From the NCBI GenBank assembly GCA_963832365.1, contig CAWHUL010000002.1, forward strand, positions 62,001 to 126,000: a DNA stretch of 64,000 bases, written 5' to 3'. The stretch comes from CAWBRT01 sp963832365 (lineage in GTDB: Bacteria; Acidobacteriota; Terriglobia; Terriglobales; Acidobacteriaceae). Position 1 is the stretch's first letter. Each line of letters opens with the position of its first letter. The notes below the pieces were generated by a model. The model did no database searches. It worked only from the letters and a program-made list of their open reading frames with translations, and had not been told where the DNA came from. The position numbers were made by a program, and so were the translations under genes. Positions 24,704 through 35,094 of this stretch are shown in pieces.

Positions 24704-25720
24704 TTATTTCTTGATGGCCAGGTCGGGGCGGCCTTTTGGGGCCAGGTCGATGGCCTGGCGCAGAGCCTCCAACATGCTGCGTTCGTCGGCTTTGCCGGTG
24801 CCCGCTATGTCGAAAGCGGTGCCGTGATCGACGGATGTGCGCACGACGGGCAGTCCGACCGTGATGTTTACGCCGGCCTCGATGCCCATCACCTTGATCG
24901 GTCCGTGACCCTGGTCGTGGTACATGGCGACGACGCAATCGAAGTCTCCGCGCGATGCGCGGAAGAAGAGCGTATCGGCCGGCAAAGGGCCTTCCACCTT
25001 CCATCCGCGCTCGATGCATTGGCGAATTGCCGGTTCGATCTTCTCTTCCTCTTCACCGTGTCCGAAGAGACCGTGCTCGCCGGCGTGCGGGTTGATGGCA
25101 CAGACGCCTATGCGCGGCGTCTTGATGCCGGCCTTGACCAAGGTTTCCTGTGCCCGCTCGATGGTACGCTCGACCAGGCCGGGGTTGATGGCGGCTATGG
25201 CATCGATCAGACCGATGTGCGTGGTGACATGGATGACCCGGAGTTTAGGCGCTACCAGCAGCATGCTGACTTCCTTGGTGCCGGTGAGATAGGCGAGCAT
25301 CTCGGTGTGTCCGGGGAAGATGTGTCCTGCCATGTGCAGGGCTTCCTTGTTGAGCGGGGCGGTGCAGATGGCGTCCGCCTCTTTGGCAAGGGCCAGCCGG
25401 GCGGCGCATTCGATAAAACGGTAGGCGGCTTCTCCGCCGTCACGCGACAGTTTTCCGAACGCAAGATCGGGCGGAACCACGGCGATGTCGATCACGTCCA
25501 CCGCGCCCGGTTTGTACTTGCCGTCGGCGGGCTTCGCGACAGCATTGAACGCGAGGTTGACGCCGGTGATCTCGCCGGCTTGACGCAGGCGTCCGAGGTC
25601 GCCAATGACCAGCGGGCGGCAGCGGTCAAACAGATCCGCATGGGCGAGGCTCTTCATGATGATTTCGGGTCCGACCCCGGCGGGATCGCCCATGGTGATC
25701 GCAATAATTGGACGTGACAT
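24704..25720 (-). CDS. pdxA2: PdxA2-type four-carbon acid 4-phosphate dehydrogenase
   Basis: A 338-residue member of the PdxA family: ITMGDPAGVGPEI start, metal-binding histidines in FPGHTEML, HVTTHIGL and AMYHDQGHG. Next to a DUF1537 kinase and a permease it is better read as the catabolic PdxA2, which oxidises D-erythronate or D-threonate 4-phosphate to dihydroxyacetone phosphate and CO2, than as vitamin B6 biosynthesis. It is the third gene of the operon, 53 bases after the kinase. PdxA proper cannot be excluded because sequence similarity is high. Confidence 0.88.
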   Translation of the reverse strand: MSRPIIAITMGDPAGVGPEIIMKSLAHADLFDRCRPLVIGDLGRLRQAGEITGVNLAFNAVAKPADGKYKPGAVDVIDIAVVPPDLAFGKLSRDGGEAAYRFIECAARLALAKEADAICTAPLNKEALHMAGHIFPGHTEMLAYLTGTKEVSMLLVAPKLRVIHVTTHIGLIDAIAAINPGLVERTIERAQETLVKAGIKTPRIGVCAINPHAGEHGLFGHGEEEEKIEPAIRQCIERGWKVEGPLPADTLFFRASRGDFDCVVAMYHDQGHGPIKVMGIEAGVNITVGLPVVRTSVDHGTAFDIAGTGKADERSMLEALRQAIDLAPKGRPDLAIKK

Positions 25721-25773
25721 AAGTTGATCCTAGCAGGACGTCAATCACGGAGCGTTTATTGCCACGCGCTGCT

Positions 25774-27018
25774 CTACCGGCGCAGCCTCTCCAGGCAGCG
25801 GCGCAGACTCTGAGCATCGCCGAATGCTCCGGCTTTGGTGACCAGCGGTATCGATACGGCGCCGATGGTGATCCCCAGGGCTACGCCCGGCTCGACTTCA
25901 TCGAGCAGCCGTATGCCATGGACTCCCAACTTCGTCAGCAGCGCGTTGACCGTGTCGCCGCCGGTGGCAACCAACCCGGCGAAGGCATTGCCGGCGCTTT
26001 CGACGAATGCGGCCAGCCTCTCGGAGAGCACATCGCCACGCGAGAGATCGGGGTCGGCCGCCTGCTCCAACTCCAACAGGACATCCTGATGAGCGGCGAA
26101 AAGCCGGGCAAGTTCTTTGGACTTCTGCTGCCAGAGAGGTGAGGACGGGCCGTCAAAAAGCGCGTCTGGAGAAATGAGCAGATGACGCACGAGGCCCGAC
26201 TCGACGAGAGTCTTGGCCTGCAAGCGCGAGGCCTCGGCGAGAGTGCCGACAACGACCAGCACGTTCTTTTGCCCGGGCAAAAGAGGCGGCATCTTCGCGG
26301 GCTTCGCGGAGCCGGTCTCCACCGTGGCCAGCGCGGCCGCCAATCCCGCCGAGCCGACCCAGATGACGTCGTCGGCCATGGGGAGGGAGCCCGTCGCCAA
26401 CGCTGCCAGGTGCGCTTCGGTTTTGGCGTCACAGACAACCGCCGCCACACCGCGCGAGCGGGCGCTCATCAAGCGAGCAAGAACTTTCTCCGGATTGTGG
26501 TCCGAGTTATCAAGCGGCAGAACTTCAGCGCTCAGGCCGGCGCTGCCCAGGATCTCCACCAGGTTGGCGCTGGCGTAGGTGTGCTCACGCGCCCACAAAG
26601 GAGTCTGCTCCAGCGGAACTCCCTGCACGACGATGCTGCCCTCGACGGTGACGCGTCCGGTGCCGGGGAAAGCGGGGGCTACGATGGCGATCCGCGAACG
26701 ATCTTCGGAACGGGCGGGCGCGTAGGCCAAGAGGGCAGCCAATTCAGCAGCCGGCTGGCCTCTGACGGTCGAATCAATCTTCTTATAGAGGCGCAACCCC
26801 GGCCGGTAATGAGCGGCGAGCACATCGACCTGTAACTTGGCTGCCTGCGCGGGAGGCAAGCGGCGCGTGGCGGCATCAACCGAGAGCACCTGTACGGCGC
26901 CTGCGTCAGTGTGTTTTTCCCAGGCGACAACAGACTCAAGACCACACTTTGCGAAAGCGATGGCGCAATCGGCAGCACCGGTCAAGTCATCGGCAATAAT
27001 GAGCCAAGGCGACGTCAT
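25774..27018 (-). CDS. DUF1537 four-carbon acid sugar kinase (DtnK/OtnK-like)
   Basis: A 414-residue kinase. N-terminal substrate domain begins IIADDLTGAADCAIAF (the family's DDxTGA motif); the C-terminal nucleotide domain has GLVATGGDTVNALL and a closing PLVTKAGAFGD. Members phosphorylate D-threonate, D-erythronate or related acids at O4. Start overlaps the permease stop by ATGA, with GGAGG before it. It supplies substrate for the PdxA2-like enzyme downstream. Confidence 0.88.
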   Translation of the reverse strand: MTSPWLIIADDLTGAADCAIAFAKCGLESVVAWEKHTDAGAVQVLSVDAATRRLPPAQAAKLQVDVLAAHYRPGLRLYKKIDSTVRGQPAAELAALLAYAPARSEDRSRIAIVAPAFPGTGRVTVEGSIVVQGVPLEQTPLWAREHTYASANLVEILGSAGLSAEVLPLDNSDHNPEKVLARLMSARSRGVAAVVCDAKTEAHLAALATGSLPMADDVIWVGSAGLAAALATVETGSAKPAKMPPLLPGQKNVLVVVGTLAEASRLQAKTLVESGLVRHLLISPDALFDGPSSPLWQQKSKELARLFAAHQDVLLELEQAADPDLSRGDVLSERLAAFVESAGNAFAGLVATGGDTVNALLTKLGVHGIRLLDEVEPGVALGITIGAVSIPLVTKAGAFGDAQSLRRCLERLRR

Positions 27019-28037
27019 CCAGTCCTCCGTACCTTTTCGATAGGTTTTGCAGGATGAGGCGCGGATTCAAGCGTTTCGATGGTCGGCCTGCCAAACGTGC
27101 GCGCGGTCCATGCAGTTAATAACGGTACGAGGATAGCAGTAACCACCACGCATGCGGCCACAAGAATTGTGGCACTCGTAGCTGCGCCGGCATAAGCGGG
27201 ATTGGAGGCCGCCACAATGGCCGGAACAGCCGCGGCATTGCCCGCCGTGGACGCGGCAGCGACTCCGGCAACTCCCGTGCCGCCGGTCAGGCGGTCGGCG
27301 AAAAACAATGCGATGCCGGTTACGATGACCACCCCCACTCCCATCAGGATGCCGAGCAATCCGGCCTGCCAAACTTTGTGCAGGTCGAGCCCGGCGCCGA
27401 GCGCGAAGGCGAAGAAGGGAATCATGACGGCGATGGCGCGGCTGAGAAACTCGCGCAAATCGTGATCGAGATTGCCAAGGATCATGCCAACTGCCAGCGG
27501 CAGAATACTGCCGACAAGCGTCTGCCAGGGAAATGCCGACAAACCGGCGACTCCCAGGGTGACCATGGTGAGAAAGGGCCCGGACTCCAGCGACATGATG
27601 GTGTAGGCGCCGACATCGCCGGGTCTGCCGTATTCGCCCATCAGGGCCATGTAGAGGCCGCCATTCGTATCGTTCATAGCGGCGACCACGGCAAGCGCAG
27701 ACAGGCCTGCGAAAAAGCCGGAGGCAACCTGTCTCTCACCCAGGAAGTGACCTAGCACAGTGCCGAGGATCATGGCCACGGCGACTTTGCTTGCGAACAG
27801 CGCGCCACCTTTCTTGATGATGTAAGGAGTCGCCTTGAAATCGATGCTGGCGCCCATGCATACGTAGAAGACGGCGAGAATGGTCAAGGCTCCCGAAAAA
27901 ATGGCTCCCGTAAAGGAGCCGAAAAATTTCGGTGTGCCGGGAAAGAAAGTAACAACCAGCGAACCCGCCAGCAGAGGAACTATCATCATGCCGCCAGGGA
28001 CACGTTCAATGCTCTTTTTAATGGGAATTTGCTTCAC
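27015..28037 (-). CDS. KdgT-family sugar-acid permease
   Basis: A 340-residue membrane protein with about ten helices, in the 2-keto-3-deoxygluconate transporter family (VPGGMMIVPLLAGSLVVTFFP, AAMNDTNGGLYMALMGEYG). GTG start at 28037 follows AAGGAGG at six-base spacing. It is the first gene of the permease-kinase-dehydrogenase operon, so its substrate is probably a four-carbon sugar acid such as threonate or erythronate rather than ketodeoxygluconate (inference from neighbours). Confidence 0.88.
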   Translation of the reverse strand: MKQIPIKKSIERVPGGMMIVPLLAGSLVVTFFPGTPKFFGSFTGAIFSGALTILAVFYVCMGASIDFKATPYIIKKGGALFASKVAVAMILGTVLGHFLGERQVASGFFAGLSALAVVAAMNDTNGGLYMALMGEYGRPGDVGAYTIMSLESGPFLTMVTLGVAGLSAFPWQTLVGSILPLAVGMILGNLDHDLREFLSRAIAVMIPFFAFALGAGLDLHKVWQAGLLGILMGVGVVIVTGIALFFADRLTGGTGVAGVAAASTAGNAAAVPAIVAASNPAYAGAATSATILVAACVVVTAILVPLLTAWTARTFGRPTIETLESAPHPAKPIEKVRRTG

Positions 28038-28062
28038 GGGAACCTCCTTGAGCGGTTTCTAT

Positions 28063-28076
28063 TTTTGATTACAAAA
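28063..28076. promoter_or_regulatory. Short A/T palindrome upstream of the sugar-acid operon
   Basis: TTTTG-ATTA-CAAAA lies about 25 bases before the permease start, where an operator would be expected. The evidence is symmetry and position only. The rest of the 512-bp gap 28038-28549 holds a family A copy and no supported gene. Confidence 0.3.
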
Positions 28077-28408
28077 CGATAAAGATGGTATGCCCGTCTC
28101 GCTCGACAGCAATTCAAAGAGCACACGAAAGGGCCCCGCTCCAGCAATAGAGGCTGGACGGGCCGCCGTTGCAGTTTGCGAGCAGCAGTTCCCGTATCGG
28201 GGCAGACAGGTGAAATCCAGCGGGAGTCCCATCCTACGCTGCTTTTTGCGCTTTTCGGGCAGGGTGGGGAAGTTGACTACGTGGCGTATGCTCGTTGCGT
28301 GTCTTGAGGCAGAAAAGCCCAACACGACGAATATCGCGTTGGGTGTGCCAGCCGCCTGTTTCCTTGTTCGAAAAGAACGTTTGAATGTGTGGACAAAGTG
28401 AGCGGGAG

Positions 28409-28460
28409 AACTGCCCCACTCAAGCCAACAGCGGCAACAGCGGCTTGAATGGGCCACCCG
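28409..28460. repeat. Family A palindromic repeat
   Basis: AACTGCCCCACTCAAGCC faces GGCTTGAATGGGCCACCCG; the loop contains a duplicated CAACAGCGG, an example of the loop length varying. Confidence 0.75.
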
Positions 28461-28549
28461 GCGCATTATTGCCTGTCACAACTGGCTTACTCAAGCCGAC
28501 AGATGGCTTGCATCTGCCCACGCTGCAAGCCACCGCGTTCTGCTTGAAA

Positions 28550-29209
28550 TCAGCCGATAACAGATTTCAGCTTCCTGCGAACGGCTCCGGCGAGCCCGAC
28601 AAGGCCCGTGCCGACCATGGCAAGACTGGCGGGTTCGGGCACAGGACTTGTGTTGTACCCTGTCGCTTCCACCATCCCGGTGCTGCCGGAGGTCAACATA
28701 ACATCAGAGGCTATATAGAAATTGTTGCCATTCTTTGACTCGAAACTCGCCGGGGTAATCCCGGTGGCGGTGACAGTGAAACTCAAAGTAACGTAGTCCG
28801 GGTTACTCCCACCGCTGCCGCAACCAGGAGTTCCACTATTGCAGTTAATCGCGTACGTGAAGGTGCCAGCGCCGTCGGCCGAATAAGATCCCTTCCCCGC
28901 GTAGGTGAACCCGGAGGTCAGGCCAGAAATGGTGATTGTTGGACTGCCCGAGATGTTAAAGTCCAAGGCATTTCCAGCACCGGTGATCACGAAGCCCTGC
29001 ACTTTGCTTGAGTTTAACGTCTCGGTCACTGTCACCGAGTTGGCCCCGTTCTGCGCTATGGCAATGCTGCCAAAAGGGCCGCAATTCGACCCGCTACAGG
29101 TGCCGCCGGTCACAGTACTGTTATTCAGGCTGAAGGTGACGGTATCAGCAAAAGACGGCAGAGCAACAAATATGAGTACAACAGCGAGCAATACCAACGT
29201 TCTCTTCAT
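28550..29209 (-). CDS. PEP-CTERM sorting-domain protein
   Basis: A 219-residue secreted protein: signal peptide (MKRTLVLLAVVLIFVALPSF), a Ser/Thr/Gly-rich beta domain with a small cysteine cluster (GGTCSGSNCG), and a C-terminal PEP-CTERM signal (VPEPASLAMVGTGLVGLAGA followed by RRK). Such proteins are processed by exosortase and released to the surface or matrix, usually together with exopolysaccharide. The 424-bp gap upstream (29210-29633) holds no repeat or gene that I recognise. Confidence 0.88.
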   Translation of the reverse strand: MKRTLVLLAVVLIFVALPSFADTVTFSLNNSTVTGGTCSGSNCGPFGSIAIAQNGANSVTVTETLNSSKVQGFVITGAGNALDFNISGSPTITISGLTSGFTYAGKGSYSADGAGTFTYAINCNSGTPGCGSGGSNPDYVTLSFTVTATGITPASFESKNGNNFYIASDVMLTSGSTGMVEATGYNTSPVPEPASLAMVGTGLVGLAGAVRRKLKSVIG

Positions 29210-29633
29210 AGCACTCTTTCAATGGTCGAAGGTACATTGATCTTTCGTGCTATCTATCCGCAGTTTGTATTCCATTACAATTTATTGATATTAAACGACT
29301 TACATGCTGGAATGTGCAAACCTTTGCACTGTTGCGGAACTTTGGAAAATCGCTTCCAAAATCGGGGCTCAGTTGTGCGGGAAAGGTCGCTAACTTGCTT
29401 TCGCATAACTGTCGTGAAAATCGAAAAGCTCCACTCTGACAAAGAGGCTAGAATGGCCCCCCGGCCAGTTTGCCGAAGCAATAGCTCCCGTTTTGGGGCA
29501 AACAAGTTAGAAGGCCTGTTATCGTCAGTCACGATCCACTCCGGTCAAACGGAAACCGAGGTATCCTGATCCTGCAACTTAGGAGTATCCGCGATAAGCA
29601 TCTGGTGTAGAGATCTCGCGAAGGAGCACGGCG

Positions 29634-30059
29634 ATGTCCCGTCACATTCACCCTGCTATTGCTTCGGAAAGAGTGTCCCAGGGCCCTCGTAAACCTCTCA
29701 ACCCAGCTCTGATGGCTTTTTTTGTTGGGGGCACAACGTTCCTGCTGGGAGTTGTCGTTGCAATCGTCACTCGTTATTACTTTCCCGGAACACTGATTTC
29801 AGCTTTCACCGACGACCTTATTATCGGAATAGGAGCCGGGCTACTGGTGTTCCTCTATGAACGACGACGGAACCGATACCTCCGAGAACAGCTTGGAATT
29901 GTTGCCGAAATGAACCACCATGTCCGCAACGCTCTGCAGGTCGTCTCATACTCCGTCGAGAAGCAACAAGATGAGAAGCTGAAGAATATGCTGCACGAAT
30001 CGGTAGAACGGATCGACTGGGCGCTTCGCGAAATCCTGCCGGGCAGGCAGGATTCGTAG
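29634..30059 (+). CDS. Membrane-anchored DHp-domain protein without ATPase
   Basis: A 141-residue protein: two helices (about 28-50 and 62-78), then a cytoplasmic helical hairpin with an H box (VAEMNHHVRNALQVVSYSV) and a second helix (MLHESVERIDWALREI). It looks like the membrane and dimerisation parts of a sensor kinase with no catalytic domain; the stop is followed by non-coding sequence, so this is not a recent truncation by frameshift. A role as phosphotransfer or adaptor is inference. The same architecture theme appears in the gene at 634. Confidence 0.7.
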   Translation: MSRHIHPAIASERVSQGPRKPLNPALMAFFVGGTTFLLGVVVAIVTRYYFPGTLISAFTDDLIIGIGAGLLVFLYERRRNRYLREQLGIVAEMNHHVRNALQVVSYSVEKQQDEKLKNMLHESVERIDWALREILPGRQDS

Positions 30060-30183
30060 TGCTTCTGTCGATTTCTGAAGATCACACCGTAGTTGTTGAG
30101 AAATCGCCTCCTCAATAGAAATGCCGGGCTGCGCAATGAGTTAGTTTCGTTGCCACCAGTGCAGGTCTGAGCCAACGTTGAAA

Positions 30184-30269
30184 AAGCCTCACCCTGGCAA
30201 GAGGCTAGAATGGGGCACCCGGCAACTTCCCACGTCAGTCCGAAAGCGGGACGGGACGTGGGGCACCCG
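30184..30269. repeat. Two family A palindromic repeats
   Basis: One copy has the AAGCCTC/GAGGCTAGAATGGGGCACCCG form, the next has CCCACGTCAGTCCGAAAGC with GGGACGTGGGGCACCCG. They precede the acyl-CoA synthetase gene. Confidence 0.7.
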
Positions 30270-30323
30270 CACCCGCATCCAACAAAATAGTTGTGACGGC
30301 ACCCTGAAATCCAAGAGGTGAAC

Positions 30324-32012
<1,689 letters not shown>

Positions 32013-32043
32013 GGGAGTAGGGGTAGGCTACGACAATTTGCTG

Positions 32044-32186
32044 CTGTCATCCCGAAGCGAAGTCGAGGGACCCCTATGGTCTTAACCAACAGGCGCTTCT
32101 ACGTGTACACCGCCGCCAGAATATCCAGTACGATAGGGGTCCTTCGACTTCGTTCGGAACTGCCGAACTCCGCTCAGGATGACAGT
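32044..32186. repeat. Family B inverted-repeat element
   Basis: CTGTCATCCCGAAGCGAAGTCGAGGGACCCCTA is answered at the right end by TAGGGGTCCTTCGACTTCG and CGCTCAGGATGACAG. It fills nearly half of the 32013-32361 gap; the remainder is unremarkable apart from a degenerate GGGTGCCCCGTTCAAGC at about 32296. Confidence 0.7.
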
Positions 32187-32361
32187 GCAAGCTGTTATGG
32201 CTCTACGTAATGCGCATGTAAGTGAGAATGCCTGTTATCAACAATCACGTTCCCAACCCTGGAAATCCGTCCCGGTTGAGCGTAAAGTGCTGCCGGGTGC
32301 CCCGTTCAAGCGGAGCTAGTATCTAGTTGCATAAATGAGCGAACGGTGTATAGTGCTGAAC

Positions 32362-32910
32362 ATGAAAGCTCGCACGATTACACTCAAGCCGGAAGAGCAG
32401 GCTAATTTGGAGTTGGTAGTGCGGCGAGCCACGAGCACGGCGCGGGATGTGTTTCGCGCCGGGATGATCTTGCAGGCGGCGGCAGGAGCCAGCAACGAGC
32501 AAATCGCGGCTACGATGAAGACGCGTCCGGCCACCGCGAGCAAGTGGCGCGGCCGATTTCTGCGCCACCGCTTGCAGGGACTGCAGGATGCACCGCGTTC
32601 GGGCAAGCCGGCCATCTATGACCAGAACAGCGAGCGGCGCATCCTGGCGCAACTGGATCGGCTGCCGCCGTCGGGCTTTGCCCGCTGGAATGGGGCCATG
32701 CTGGCAGCGGCCCTGAAGGACATCTCCGACGATCAGATTTGGCGGGTCCTGCGCAAACATGGGATTTCCCTCGAACGTCGCCACAGTTGGTGCGTCTCCA
32801 CCGATCCCTGCTCTAGGGCGGGGTTGTTTTCTCGTGGTGTTCGCGACGGTCTCCGGTTCATGCGCGTTGCCGTGAGGACGAAACAAAAGCCCCACCCAAG
32901 CTTCGCTTGA
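32362..32910 (+). pseudogene. IS630-family transposase remnant
   Basis: The first about 150 codons encode the N-terminal helix-turn-helix part of an IS630-type transposase (LKPEEQANLELVVRRATSTA, ISLERRHSWCVSTDP). After about 32808 similarity stops; the frame runs 33 unrelated codons into a family A repeat. The DDE catalytic domain that should follow is absent, so the product cannot transpose. No terminal inverted repeats were found around it. Confidence 0.75.
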
Positions 32911-32922
32911 ATGGGGTCCCCG
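32884..32922. repeat. Family A repeat, AAGCTTCGCTTGAATGGGG variant
   Basis: AAAGCCCCACCCAAGC faces GCTTGAATGGGGTCCCCGC. The copy lies immediately after the truncated transposase frame. Confidence 0.7.
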
Positions 32923-32948
32923 CAGACGTGCCTTGTGGTGAGCAATGC

Positions 32949-33629
32949 TCATGCCGGCGTGGATAAGCTGCAAAGGCGTTGCAGTTCAACCTGCTGGGCA
33001 GGAGTTATATCGAGGAACGCGAAGCCGTAGGTGCCAGTCTTGCGATAACGCACCTGAGCACGCGGCTCCAGTCGTGACTCCAGTCGCGAATCGTTGATCC
33101 GAAGTTGCACGCACTCGCCAGGAACCAGGTTCCCGTCGACTCTGCCGCCGATACCGCCTGCCCCCAAAGACGTACAGACGCCGGGCATAACCGCCAATCC
33201 GTCAGAGCGGTCCACCGTTACGCCGATTGGAAACTGCACGCGGTGTCTAGTGTGTTGGCGAATTGCCTGCGATCCTGTTTGAAGTAGTTGTTTAAGGGTG
33301 GCAAGGAGAGGACGCGGACCCTCACCCTCCGTAACGATCGCATCCACATACATCAACGTGCTTGAAGGAACATCCAGCGATCCTGAGAACATTATGATCG
33401 GAGTCTGTGGACGAACGCGCTTCATCTCCTGTGCAACTACACTGTCGGCCATTGAACAGAGAACAACCGCGTCCAGCCGACGTTTGGATATTTGGCTCGT
33501 CGCTCTGAATCCGTCATTGGTTGCGAGAACCGCATAGCCGTTCGTCATCAAAACTGTTTGCAGCACAGAGAGTAGGTCGTCGTCGTCCTCGACACAAAGC
33601 ATGATGGTGCGCATCGGTGTAGGTTGCAT
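32949..33629 (-). CDS. Pseudo-receiver plus PilZ domain protein
   Basis: A 226-residue protein. Residues 6-120 form a receiver fold with intact acidic start (LCVEDDDDLL), but the phospho-acceptor position is Cys (VVLCSMAD). Residues about 125-222 are a PilZ domain with the c-di-GMP binding pattern RHRVQFPIG and a later loop SLGAGGIGG in place of the usual D/NxSxxG. It could bind cyclic di-GMP and act on motility or surface behaviour; motAB follow divergently 577 bp away. The start at 33629 is uncertain; an ATG at 33614 is also possible. Confidence 0.8.
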   Translation of the reverse strand: MQPTPMRTIMLCVEDDDDLLSVLQTVLMTNGYAVLATNDGFRATSQISKRRLDAVVLCSMADSVVAQEMKRVRPQTPIIMFSGSLDVPSSTLMYVDAIVTEGEGPRPLLATLKQLLQTGSQAIRQHTRHRVQFPIGVTVDRSDGLAVMPGVCTSLGAGGIGGRVDGNLVPGECVQLRINDSRLESRLEPRAQVRYRKTGTYGFAFLDITPAQQVELQRLCSLSTPA

Positions 33630-33802
33630 GGCTATCTTTCACCTGACATGGCGGCGTTCGCGATATCTGCCAAGTACCGGGCAAATACATAGTCAGGCTT
33701 ATTGCAAGATAGCGGTACATGACAAAGGGCGCAGGCATCGCGGAAACCGGTACATGTACCGATCGCTTGGATTGCCGGGTGCCCCTGATCATCGGGCGGG
33801 AA

Positions 33803-33861
33803 GACGAAAAGCGGAGGCGAAAAGCGGAGACGAAAAGCGGAGACGAAAAGCGGAGACGAAA
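33803..33861. repeat. 13-bp tandem repeat (GACGAAAAGCGGA), about 4.5 units
   Basis: The units start at 33803, 33816, 33829, 33842 and 33855; the second has one change (GGCG) and the last is partial and runs into a family A repeat. This is a slippage-prone microsatellite-like array between the PilZ and motA genes. Confidence 0.85.
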
Positions 33862-34041
33862 GCCGCACCCAAGCTTCGCTTGAATGGGGCACCCGCAGAC
33901 CACCCCTGGGCCACTAGCCCCACCGAACAAACTACCCCACGTTAGCCCAACAGCGGGGCGGAACGTGGGGCACCCGATTTGAATGAGCCACCAGACGGCA
34001 ATTTCATCCCACATTAGCTAACTGCGGCAAATGTGGACCAC
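33861..34041. repeat. Three family A palindromic repeats
   Basis: The copies are at about 33863-33895 (AAGCTTCGCTTGAATGGGG variant), 33930-33975 (CCACGTTAGCCCAACAGC/GGGGCGGAACGTGGGG) and 34007-34042 (CCCACATTAGCTAACTGCGG form). They occupy most of the 577-bp gap before motA. Confidence 0.7.
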
Positions 34042-34051
34042 CTGAGATCGT

Positions 34052-34079
34052 TCAAGATGATGGCGTGCACAGCCGATAT
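34052..34079 (+). promoter_or_regulatory. Possible sigma-28-type promoter for motAB
   Basis: GCCGATAT (34072-34079) matches the flagellar -10 consensus GCCGATAA in seven of eight positions. TCAAGATG stands 12 bases upstream, a moderate match to TAAAGTTT. The leader to motA would be about 120 bases. Confidence 0.3.
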
Positions 34080-34206
34080 TTACTTGTAGCGAGTAGTTCG
34101 CCACCGCTACTCGTGTCGGTGGTGTGGATATTTCTGTGGCTGTTTTGGTTCGACCCGTGACTACGCGAGAGTGAAGCCATTCGCGCAGGGGAGGAGTTGT
34201 CGCTTA

Positions 34207-35094
34207 ATGTTTGCGATCATCGGAATTCTCGTGGTGCTCGGTGCTGTTGTCGGGGGCTACCTGATGGAGCACGGGCATCTCGCGGTTCTCATGCAACCGG
34301 CGGAGCTGCTGATTATTGGCGGAGCGTCGATTGGAACCGTGCTGATCGCCAACCCAATGCACATCCTGAAAAATATTGCGGGCGGTCTGGTGGGCGTATT
34401 CACCGGGTCGAAATTCACCAAGCAGCGCTATCTGGACACCCTGAAGATGATGTTCGAAATGCTGAACAAGGCGCGCCGGGAGGGGCTACCCGCAGTCGAG
34501 TCGGATATAGAAGATCCGGAGCAGAGCAAAATATTCTCGCAATACCCAGCCTTCATGAAGAGTCACCACTTGCGCAACTTTGTGTGCGACACCATGCGCA
34601 TGGCTATCTCCGGCGGCATCGATCCATTTGACCTCGACCAGATGATGGAGGTGGACATGGATATCATGCATCACGACGCCACGGAGCCGGTTGCCGCGCT
34701 TTCCACCATGGCCGACGCGTTACCGGGACTGGGCATCGTTGCCGCCGTGCTCGGTGTGGTGATTACCATGGGCGCGCTCGGCGGCCCACCGGAGGAAATT
34801 GGACACAAGGTCGCCGCGGCGCTGGTCGGAACCTTTCTTGGCGTGCTGCTTTGCTACGGCTTCGTGGGGCCGGTGGCGACGGGAATGGCGAAGCTGGCCG
34901 AGGACGAGCGGGCTTACTGTCACGTGCTGCGAGTTGTGATGATCGCCTTCATCAAGGGCAATGCTCCCATCCTGGCCGTGGAAATCGGACGGCGCGCAAT
35001 CCCCGGTCATTTGCGGCCTACGTTTGTGCAGGCAGAAGAGGCGTGCCGCGGGACTTCGCAGGTCGTCGCCGCCGCAGCGACTTCCGGAGAATAA
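34207..35094 (+). CDS. motA: Flagellar motor stator protein MotA
   Basis: A 295-residue membrane protein with four helices and the MotA/TolQ/ExbB pattern. The opening MFAIIGILVVLGAVVGGYLM and the cytoplasmic loop with conserved charged residues match proton-type MotA, and the proline-bearing helix PGLGIVAAVLGVVITMG is clear. ATG 34207 lies ten bases after GGGGAGGAG; an upstream in-frame start at 34171 is less likely. Together with MotB it forms the ion channel that turns the flagellar rotor. No other flagellar gene lies in the window. Confidence 0.94.
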   Translation: MFAIIGILVVLGAVVGGYLMEHGHLAVLMQPAELLIIGGASIGTVLIANPMHILKNIAGGLVGVFTGSKFTKQRYLDTLKMMFEMLNKARREGLPAVESDIEDPEQSKIFSQYPAFMKSHHLRNFVCDTMRMAISGGIDPFDLDQMMEVDMDIMHHDATEPVAALSTMADALPGLGIVAAVLGVVITMGALGGPPEEIGHKVAAALVGTFLGVLLCYGFVGPVATGMAKLAEDERAYCHVLRVVMIAFIKGNAPILAVEIGRRAIPGHLRPTFVQAEEACRGTSQVVAAAATSGE

